Positions 24,001-64,000 of a stretch of 64,000 nucleotides of DNA are shown here, piece after piece. The notes below the pieces were generated by a model. It was not told where the DNA came from, did not search any database, and saw only the letters and a list, made by a program, of their open reading frames with translations. The first letter of the stretch is position 1. Every line of letters starts with the position of its first letter. The translations under genes were made by a program, and so were the position numbers. The stretch is from Cliona cf. orientalis (taxonomy: Eukaryota; Porifera; Demospongiae; Clionaida; Clionaidae): the NCBI GenBank assembly GCA_963930775.1, contig OZ005697.1:4920292-4984291 (forward strand), in the 5' to 3' direction.

Positions 24001-25010
24001 TGGTAAACGCTTCCTCATGCAGTCACTGGATGAGGACGATCAATTTAGTAAGGCAGCCACAATAAATCACAGGTTGGAGCATATTAACCATCTGGCGTGA
24101 CAATTTCGCCAAAAAACGCCAAATTTTTGTATCTCCACGTAAGAGTAATTTTGCACAGTATCATTCGAGATTTAGGGACCGTCCCAGTAGGCTAGCTAAA
24201 TGCCGCGAAATGAGCGGTTTCTGGAAAGTTTGATTTTTTTTGTTGGATACCCTAGCTTTGCATTCCAGTCCACCAAACGCGTGCCACTAGCATTATTGAC
24301 GACCTTTACCATCCATAATTATTCAATGCTATGCGCATGAGCAGAAAGTGTATGCATAATGCATTGAGTGGGCACTGTCGATAGGCGTGGTTACGAAGGC
24401 TAACAAAAAGACACTATTTGTGACACTCGCGGACCATATCTCTCAATTTGAGGCACACTGAAGCTCGTTTTTCGCCAAATGCGACTGATTCGTTGTGCTT
24501 ATTAGTCGCTCAGGTGCCTAGACATCGAGATATGGCGATTTTTGTGCTAACAACGACGACACGACCGATTACTTTACCCCTTGCGCATGTGCGCGGGGTA
24601 ATAAGCTCATGCTCATGGCAGCTAGTGTACAATTATTTAACATTATAGGTTGGAAGCAGTGATTTGTGGGTGCTATCCACTATGTCCTAACCGTCTTGTT
24701 TATCCTGAAATTTACCCAGGTACATAATATGCTATTGATTATTCTGCAATCTCAGTCATAACAACTCTTTTATTGCAACTGTTAGGTGAATGCTTGTATA
24801 ACACAGAGCAACAGCTATTTAAAAGACTGAGAAGATTCTGTCAATGTCCAGACATTGCCAAAACTGCTGATATCAGGAAACAAGTGAGTTTAGTACATGG
24901 ATAGCGGCCTGCTATATATATTAAATTGTTGTTGTTAACTGCAGATTGGAGTGTCTCAGTTCTGTTGGACCACTTTGAAAAAACAGTTTAGATCTTATCT
25001 TCATAAATAG
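21062..25010 (+). CDS. GTDC1: tRNA-queuosine alpha-mannosyltransferase (GTDC1)
   Basis: A glycosyltransferase that in vertebrates adds mannose to queuosine-34 of cytosolic tRNA-Asp (also named QTMAN). Eight exons: 21062-21243, about 22322-22493, 22692-23127, 23176-23285, about 23353-23497, about 24651-24719, about 24786-24892 and 24944-25010. The start [19 protein letters not shown] matches the human N-terminus. Other matched blocks are [58 protein letters not shown] (spliced across 23127/23176 in phase), [15 protein letters not shown] and [12 protein letters not shown], the last two being the C-terminal nucleotide-sugar site. About 430 residues against 458 in human. The fifth intron holds a 1 kb repeat, and the first has an 18-base C run. 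Its stop is 143 bp upstream of the next gene's likely ATG. Confidence 0.96.
21551..21568 (+). repeat. 18-base C homopolymer
   Basis: An uninterrupted C run in the first GTDC1 intron. Its exact length may be unreliable. Confidence 0.85.
23591..24600. mobile_element. 1 kb element with TACCCCGCGC ends, copy 1
   Basis: The ends are inverted: TACCCCGCGCGCACATTGCG on the left, GCGCATGTGCGCGGGGTA on the right. It fills most of the GTDC1 intron between the VSTAKHEF and EAVICGCY exons. No transposase is seen. A shorter relative is at 61733-62085; both contain GATTCGTTGTGCTTAT and a following ATGGCGATTT or GTGGCGATTT. A lone end may exist at 40479. Confidence 0.75.
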
Positions 25011-25153
25011 TAGTAAAATTAATGTGTTATTATGCATTATTATGACTACTAAAAGTGGATCAATAATCTTAATGCATGTGCATGTGTGCACCTTAGCAAC
25101 ACTGGTATGCTCAGTAATTAATTTTGGCAAATATTATAAGATGGTACAGTACA

Positions 25154-27383
25154 ATGGCCGCAACTTCAAAAGATAGCCTATCAGTGTTTGAAGTTAAGAG
25201 TATTTGTTGGCTAGATAGAGATGCGTCCATAGGATCAGGGGCATTTGGACGAGTACGTAAAGTTAGCATCAATGGAGTCATCCATGCTGCAAAGAAACTG
25301 CACGACATCCTAGTCAGTAGTGAGATATCGCCAACTGAAAGAAGTGCTGTGATTGTCAAATTCAGGCACGAATGCTTGACCCTTAGTCGAATGAAGCACC
25401 CCAATATCGTACACTTCGTGGGTGTACATAAAGGAAGAGGACCAGCTGACATGTCACTGATCATGGAGTGCCTTGACACTGACTTGGCAAAATTCGTTGA
25501 GAATCACAACAACATACCTATATCTGTGACCCTCTCCGTTCTACTTGATGTGTCATATGGCTTGGTCTACTTGCACACTCAACACCCTCCAATCATACAT
25601 CGTGATTTGAGTGCACATAACATCCTGCTCACGAAAGATATTCATGCAAAAATTGCAGATCTTGGTATGTCAAAGCTCTTTAGCACCCGCAAACGAATGA
25701 CAATGGCTCCAGGGCACTTGACATATATGGCTCCTGAATGCCTGTTTGATAGACCAGAGTATGATGAACAGATAGACATCTTTTCTTTTGGCCATCTGGC
25801 ACTATTTATGTTGATTGGGAGAGATCCTGGTACAGACAAGAAACGAGAAGCTGCTATGAAGGAGGTAAGTTACAAACACTGTCTGCGCTCAGTAGTATCC
25901 CAGTGTCTAAAGACATACCCAAATGAGCGACCTATTGCAGAAGTTGTGAACAAGAAGCTCAAGGATCTATGCATGAAACACCCACGAACAGTGGAGGATT
26001 TAGCACAAGTGCTAATGGAAGATAATGTTAGTGGAGAATTGGAGCATGTAGATTAATTTTAGTATAAATGCAATGTACTGGTTTAGGAGAAATTACGAAG
26101 TGAAAATGGACGACTACTGAGGATGGTTGATGATCTTGAACGTCTCGTAAGGTTGATTAATCGTTCCTAGATAGAATTTAAACTACACTTCGTAGGCTGC
26201 TGAAAAGAGAGATGAGGCCAATCAGCTACGTGAAGAATTAAAGAGCTATGGATCACAGCCACAGGTAAATTCACAGTATAACGTACATGTGTTGTATTGT
26301 ATGAGAACAAAAATGCAGGATATGATTAGTGAAGCTACAAGCAGTGACAATCACAGCATTTCAGATGAAATTTCTCATTCCGACATTGCAGAAGAGGTTA
26401 GTCATATATATGCAGCACTGAGAGTTTAACGCCCTTAGATAACCTGTGATTCAGCTCTGCAGGTATCAGCAAGAGACACAAATGTACAAGGAGGAGTTGA
26501 ATGAAACTAAAATGAACTTAACAGCAGTTTCTCAGGAGCTTGAAGTAGCCAGGAAACAACTAAAAGAGGTCATATTTCAGGGCTTATATATATGGGTCTA
26601 CACCATTCCTCAGTAAATTAGAAACGTATTAAGAATGGATAAAAAGTCACATTATAACTGAGATAGATAGTTTGGGTATCCAGGTGTTCACAACCTTCAT
26701 ATAATCCTTGGTTTACCAAAGATGATCTGCATAAATTCATAGCGCTCTATGATTTGCACCTTATTCTTAATAATAGGCATCCACTAGAGAAGACACAATT
26801 ATTGAGAGATCTGAAGAAGCAATTGAATCACTTGATCAGCAAAATCAGGTATTATACAAATGTTTGCTTCAATTATATGTACTGGGGGTACTTTAATTAT
26901 CTAATCGTGCAGATACTAAGAGATCAAGTAGAGGAACTGCATAAACTGGCTCAACATCACCAACATCATGACAAACTGCACTTTTCTCAACAACTTGCTC
27001 CTGTTCCAGCACCAAGAACCATCAAGTCCTCACCACCTTCCCAGCCTTTTAGTCAACACAACTCACATCTACCCGTGGCTTTAGGGCCAATCCCAAGGCC
27101 AAGAAGTAAAAAGACAGCAAGCAATAAAAGAGGCATCGTCAGGCCATCTAGCTCACTCCCAATTGCACCAGAGCCAGAAGATTTATCCAGCAAGAAAGAG
27201 TCTGACCGCACCTACTGCAATGTAAAGTACCATAAGGAATTGGAAGAAGCCTTAGGAAAAGAGTTCCACCATCATTTATGTTTCTCATGCAATGACATAC
27301 ATCCATTCAATGCCCCTTATAAGCAGAAAGATTCAAGCATGGCACCAGAGACACATACCAATGACTATACCAAAACAATGTGA
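25154..27383 (+). CDS. Protein kinase with coiled-coil and proline-rich tail
   Basis: A tyrosine-kinase-like or serine/threonine kinase of unknown target. The first exon carries the catalytic domain: glycine loop GSGAFGRV, lysine in HAAKKL, catalytic loop HRDLSAHN, ADLG in place of the usual DFG, the APE motif as MAPE, and DIFSFGHLAL of the F helix. It ends near LMEDN. Small exons from 26087 (EKLRSENGRLLRMVDD), near 26196, near 26318, 26455 (YQQETQMYKEELNETKMN) and 26776 add coiled coil. The last exon (26911-27383) has SH3-type motifs APVPAPRT and GPIPRPRS and a YCNV motif of the Grb2-SH2 type, ending TKTM-stop. About 590 residues. Phase-0 junctions are consistent. An in-frame ATG at 25124 is an alternative start. 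No exact orthologue is recognised; this looks like a lineage-specific signalling kinase. Confidence 0.85.
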
Positions 27384-27475
27384 ACTATACAAAATACTGA
27401 ATTTGTTACTACTACTACTACTAACAGTTCTGGAGTTAAAGCTTTCATGTATTCTGATTGGCAAAAGTACAGTTG

Positions 27476-30400
27476 TTAGATAACTAATGAGATAACGTAG
27501 GTTAAAAGAGCAACCCAGTGGCTGAGATAATTCAAATGACCCCATTTACGTAGAGTGTGAAACATTGAGTAGCCCTGCAATACAGAATGTAGCAATATTA
27601 TGATTATTACACCCACAATTACATCATCCCAATCTCGTACTACATCCTGGCACATACACAGATACCAGGTCAATGGCACAAACTGTTAGTCTCTTACTTA
27701 TAGGTATATAGCTCTTTGAAATATATGAAGCTACAGGTCAGTCGAAGAGCTGTAGGAGCATGCTCTTTGCTACCTTATTTGGGTACCGTAAATCTGGAAA
27801 TATTCGTTGTAAAAATATTTTCGTAGTCGATGGCGGCTACGAAAATTAATCTTATGAAAATTAGCATGCACTATTAACGCTACTGCGGTAAGGGGTCGTT
27901 CCTACGAACTTTTTTTACATGAAAATTTATCATACGAAAGTTTCTTGACATGAAAATTTCCAGATTTACGGTACTGCAAATTACAGTACGAGGGTGCCAA
28001 CCACAATTCTATATAATTATACATTATTATTATCATGGTAGTGCAAGCAATTCATAACCATTACTCCCAAATGTCTTTAAAGTTGCATACAAACCTTAGC
28101 CTGCAGAGATTTATCATTCTCACTCTGTGCTCCAAACATAACACCAAGGTAGGCCAAATGAAACAGCGCTAGTAACATGAAAAAGGCATTGACAGTTACC
28201 ACCATTCCACTACCCTGCAGCAGGATAAATGAATCAATCACTCATTCAACTACAGTGTGCGTAAACCAACTTTTTTGTTCCTATGTTTGCATTCTTCAGA
28301 GCAAGGACGATCCAATATACACGCATCAAGTTTTCGGCTGAGCTTTGATCTTAGTACTGTTATGCAAGTAAAAAATGTACTTTGATAAAACGCAAGCTCT
28401 AATTAGTGCAAGAAAATTTGCGTTCTAGGACTTTTCATAATGTAGCTTAATGTAGAGTGTGATGACCTTTACCAGAAAACTGCATGAATGTAATTATTTT
28501 CTTAGCTTGCACTCTATTAGAATAAATATGGTAGCCAAGTGCATTAGGTACTAGAATACATAATAGTTAGACACTATTTAGGAGGTTTCTACGTGATTTA
28601 GAAGGCTGAAGGGCTGTGTGTAGAATCCCGAGCGAAGCGAGGGTTCTACTGAGCCCTGAGGTCTTTTAAATCACGTAGAAACCGACTAAACAGTGTCTAA
28701 CTACTTTAGATCCTAGCAATAATGCCCAAAAGCTTTGTATATAAACAAATGCCTAGCAACAAACTAGCTATACCAGGTTTTTTTATGGAGCTTACAAGGT
28801 TTTTTATGGGGCTTACAAGGTTTTTTTTATGAAGAATAGATGCTGCAGTTCAACCAATCAGATCACTGTATTTGTTACAAATAGGATCTAAGGGTGAAGT
28901 AGTGTTTAGTCCCAGTTATTACTAGCAGGAGGATTATGTCTATAAGCCCTTGATGGGATCACTTTGACCAGAATAGTGATGAAATACATAACTATTACCA
29001 TTTTCAATGTAGGCATAGATTCCAATGGACAACAGTACAGCTGCAAGTTGAAAGTTGAGACCCTATATTGAATTATATAGATTAGGTCCATTTCTCTTTT
29101 CAATTCTACAACATACATGAAGCATTGCACTTGCAATATAAGTGAGAAGAACACCTCCAAATCTTCCAACATAGGAGAGAGAGGGTTTGTACACATCTGT
29201 GAATAATATCAACCATGAGCAGATTGCATCTGGTAAACTAACCACCAGTCAAATGTTATTTTTTATCCCTCAAAAGTACTCGGGCTACTTCAACTCACAA
29301 TCCTTCAAAAACAGATGCATAGGTATATTCCAGTTAATGACCACAATCCCCAGTGAAGGTGGTAGCTCAACAGACAGTGGATGCACAACATGAAATTCTG
29401 ACCTGCAATATAATCATCATTACTTTTATAACTACTCCATATATCACACTTCAACTTGGTAGCCACAATCATGGTAAGTACTTTAGTGTCTAACTTAATT
29501 CTTACCAAGAGTAATGTGTGCCCTTGATCTTGTGCCCAATACCAGCAACTACAGTGCCAAACTGGGAGAGAAAGCTAACAAAGTAGTGACTGTATCGAAA
29601 TGAAGCAGCAGTTGAGTAAGCCACTAGCCACCTGCATAAATAGAGATAAACAATGACCACAGAAAAATCACAGTAGCATACTTATTCCAGCGACGCTCAC
29701 TGAAGAGAAATGGCATCACACAGACAGAGATACACAAACAAATCATAGCAGATACCCATGCTTGCACAACGCTGATTAACCACCGAGAGGTCTATTAAGA
29801 CAGACAGTGTTGATGAACACTAAGGTGAATCCTATGTACATACCAGTGGGGAAGGACTCATAAACTTCTTGTGTTCATTGAATGTGAGAAAAGGACCGAA
29901 TATTGTAGTGGAAGGGAAGATACAATAACTGGTATATTCTGCAAAATTTGGGACCTTAGGAATTGAAGGTGGACACTTTTCACCATGTCTGTTGGTTCTA
30001 CTATCAACATCAAAACCTAAAGACACCATCTTCATCACCATCACCAAGAAAGAACCTGCATTAATTATCATCTATAGGTCTGTTATAGAACTGTTATAAT
30101 TACACTTGTGGTTTGCTCAGTATGATTCAAGATGTGCATGCATCCTGCTCCTGTTATTTTTCAGGTGCAAACGGTATATTGGGACTATTCTATTGCTGTA
30201 GCTACAGCATGTCTACATAGATCATCATATGGTACTACTTGAAATTGGCTTCATACCTACCTCGAATTTGATGCCAGTCAGTAGCAGATGCCACAATCCC
30301 CTCACTGCATTTGTTTTAAAATTAATCATAATTTATGGTCCAAATCATTATTCTCTCACCATACAAGAAGGAAAATGACTGAAGTAAATCCAATAATTGC

Positions 30401-30703
30401 TCCTCGGTGGCGATGGAGGAGGATCAACTCACAATAAACTACTCCACACAAAATGATGAAGTACAATACACCTCCACCATAATACCACCAAAGAACCAAC
30501 AACCCCATCAACGTTGTAAGGACATTCACAAAGATATGGTTCAGGTTTACCCACAATCTCACAAGAAGACGAAGAGACAGTCCACAAACAAATATTGGAA
30601 AAGAGAAGACAATTCCCTGAATAAGAGTAGGAACCATACAGCTAAACACAATTTGGGTAAGATCCATCTTTCTCGCTATAGGCGCTATGATTCGACGCGA
30701 CAT
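27476..30703 (-). CDS. PORCN: Protein-serine O-palmitoleoyltransferase porcupine
   Basis: An ER membrane-bound O-acyltransferase that attaches palmitoleate to Wnt proteins and is needed for their secretion. About eleven exons. Exon 1 (30703 to about 30360) holds the first helices. Then come GIVASATDWHQIR (near 30300), MKMVSLGFDVD with PSTTIFGPFLTFNEHKKF (30058-29846), SFRYSHYFVSFLSQFGT (29632-29506), LSVELPPSLG and NWNIPM (near 29350), and DYVYKPSLSYVGRFGG followed by IASAMLH, which carries the MBOAT catalytic histidine (29200-29112). After these are FQLAAVLLSIGIYAYIEN, CILDRPCSEECKH (near 28300), LLALFHLAYLGVMF (28215-28097) and the last exon 27574-27476, KWGHLNYLSHWVALL. About 450 residues against 461 in human. 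A MITE and a foldback sit in its introns. The start could be the first Met or the later MDLTQ. Confidence 0.96.
27784..27973. repeat. Hairpin MITE with TACCGTAAATC ends
   Basis: Starts TACCGTAAATCTGGAAAT and ends ATTTCCAGATTTACGGTA, about 190 bp, in the last PORCN intron. It is related at the ends to 47965-48118 and 58053-58249. Confidence 0.88.
28564..28703. repeat. 140-bp near-perfect palindrome
   Basis: The arms start TAGTTAGACACTATTTAGG and end CTAAACAGTGTCTAACTA, with GTTTCTACGTGATTT mirrored inside and a central GAGCGAAGCGAG. It lies in a PORCN intron and would fold into one long hairpin. Confidence 0.85.
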
Positions 30704-30902
30704 GGTCCCAGGCCACGCCTACATTTGCACATAGCTGCCATGCATGATAGCGGCATAAACGGGAAAGGATCGGTAATCGCAGAAAAACGTGCATCATATT
30801 AAACATTGTATAATATTCGAGCTCGATAATACTACAGTGAGATTTGCAAGATTCAATGTCATTGTCATGTGGATGAGAGATGAAATGCAGTCTAAGTCTT
30901 GA

Positions 30903-62610
<31,708 letters not shown>

Positions 62611-62777
62611 CAAAATTAAACACAAATTATACTGTGGGCTATTTTGCCGGATATGATATGGTAATTGTCTTAATCAATTCCTTTCCTATCTGTGGACTGC
62701 AAAATTTCTGGGGCACAAAATACTCGATGAGGGAAAATATTCAAAATCTGGAAATTTCCCATCAGCTACTTGGTAAG

Positions 62778-63129
62778 CATAGGCGCCGGAAGTATTTTGA
62801 ATGTGGGGGGGCCAGGAGTTAGTACAGTACGCGCGTGAAGCGCGCGCGCAAAATTTTAAGCCACGCCTACTAATTAACGGTAACGCGTTCGTGACACTGA
62901 TGGCGAAAATGAAGAAACAACGATGGATAATAGGAAAAAACAGTCGATTTCAAGGAGAGCAGCAAAGAAACTAGCACAATTTTGACTCAGAGATGACAGA
63001 AGGCTATTGCAGACTGGTAAAATTGATAAGTTCACTGTTTTTGCTTAGCACAAGGCAAGAGTGGGTGTGTCAGCCTGAAAAAGTGGGGGGGCCATGGCCC
63101 CCCTGGCCCCCCCGGTTCCGACGCCTATG
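62778..63129. mobile_element. MITE with CATAGGCGCCGGAA ends
   Basis: Starts CATAGGCGCCGGAAG and ends GTTCCGACGCCTATG, with GGGGGGGCC and GGCCCCCC sub-terminal blocks. It contains a CGCGTGAAGCGCGCGCG segment near 62830. No transposase. Confidence 0.8.
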
Positions 63130-63149
63130 GTAAGTATACTAGAAGGTAT

Positions 63150-63589
63150 TACCGTAGTGCTAGAAATTTATGCGTGTATAAAACATTGCGATTCTTTAAA
63201 TTTTCAGTATTTTTCTTAGCAATGCGAATTTTAATAATGCGAGTTTCTCCTGAGTCCAGGTGAGACTGATCAAATTCTCACTGACAGTGACGTCATGATG
63301 CACATGAAGCTTTCAGCCTGCCTTGCCAGTCTAGTGCTCCTAAGTTCGCCATGCATAGACATTTATGATAATTTTTCAGAATCTAAAGTCATCTGACTCA
63401 CCGGCAAACTATTCTTCCTGTTCAGATCCAGTTTTTTCTATCGCCTTGTGTTACATACTAACGTGGGCGGGCACCAATTGGAATACAATGCGTTGTTGAA
63501 ATCATTGCGATATTAAATAATGCGATCACTCAGCAACTCGCATTTTTCGCATTAATTAATAGCGTGCATTTATTTCTAGCACTACGGTA
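63150..63589. repeat. Hairpin MITE with TACCGTAGTGC ends
   Basis: Starts TACCGTAGTGCTAGAAATTT and ends ATTTCTAGCACTACGGTA, with inner TGCGATT/ AATGCGA blocks. About 440 bp. Confidence 0.88.
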
Positions 63590-64000
63590 TGTTTGAAGCA
63601 GGAATTGTATGCAAATGTGGTGCTTCCATGGACACTGGTAATGATCAAGCAAAGATATATACTCTTGGATAGAGCACTTATGCTAGTCTGCAATGCGTGA
63701 TAAAGTTATAACTCATTTCAGTTGGTTTGGAATCTTCACTTCTTCAATGCAATAGTATAAATTGACTAAAAATTATGTTAACTGTATCGATAAACATGTA
63801 TACCGGCCAACACTGTCATCCTTAAGACTAGGTCAATCAATCAACGATAGCGAAATCTGCTTGCAGTCGAGTTGTGATTGCAAAGTACGTTAACGTCGAA
63901 GAGCGGCAACAGCACAGTGTCCCAGCGAAGAACGTGGCAGTGTAAAAGCATCGATTCTAGTCACGAGCAAACGAGTTAGCTTTGATTCTTTATGGCACAG

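Larger units (their letters stand above)
62611..64000. other. Right-edge region, probable ATR intron
   Basis: No ATR exon was recognised beyond about 62610. Two MITEs (62778-63129 and 63150-63589) occupy half of it. The last 400 bases show no coding or RNA signal. The missing N-terminal half of ATR (roughly 1100 residues by comparison with human) is expected further right. Confidence 0.55.

Noticed and set aside
25861-25866. GTAAGT inside the kinase exon as an intron donor
   Set aside because: The reading frame and kinase homology (CLRSVVSQCLKTYPNERP) continue unbroken across it.

Overview
This window looks like nuclear DNA of an invertebrate animal, most likely a demosponge. The evidence is: AT-rich sequence; genes cut into many small exons by GT-AG introns, often only 45-100 bp; animal-specific genes (PORCN of Wnt secretion, a TAP-family ABC transporter, BRK1); and dense short inverted-repeat transposons. 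The sponge assignment is inference from gene style. No ribosomal RNA, tRNA, CRISPR or bacterial operon signal was seen. Exon boundaries below were read by eye from splice sites, reading-frame continuity and recall of human homologues; no alignment was run.

Layout, left to right: DIS3L2 exoribonuclease (+, 463-9729); a TAP-like ABC half-transporter resembling ABCB9 (-, 9899-18087), ending 169 bp from DIS3L2; BRK1 of the WAVE complex (-, 18682-18885); a MITE-rich intergenic stretch; GTDC1/QTMAN, the tRNA-queuosine mannosyltransferase (+, 21062-25010); a kinase with coiled-coil and proline-rich tail (+, 25154-27383) starting 143 bp later; PORCN, the Wnt O-acyltransferase (-, 27476-30703), whose 3' end lies 92 bp from the kinase; and the C-terminal half or more of ATR, the DNA-damage checkpoint kinase (-, 30903 to about 62610). 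The 5' part of ATR should lie beyond the right edge. The genes are unrelated housekeeping and signalling genes, not an operon or a pathway.

The left 30 kb is compact. ATR is inflated to over 31 kb by mobile DNA. One 7.8 kb ATR intron holds a dead pogo/Tigger-like transposase, a PHD-like zinc finger, an uncharacterised transposon-associated fragment, a dead IS630/Tc1-like transposase and several MITEs. Another intron carries a MULE with a FLYWCH finger and a visible 9-bp target duplication. That MULE sits inside an older repeat whose second copy, at about 16.4-16.9 kb, is itself interrupted by a different element, so each copy shows the other's empty site. A large set of TA-flanked hairpin elements share TACCGTA-like ends but have different bodies. 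I found no clear novel defence or metabolic system. The most distinctive items are the nested transposons, the hairpin families sharing ends, and the kinase-scaffold gene.
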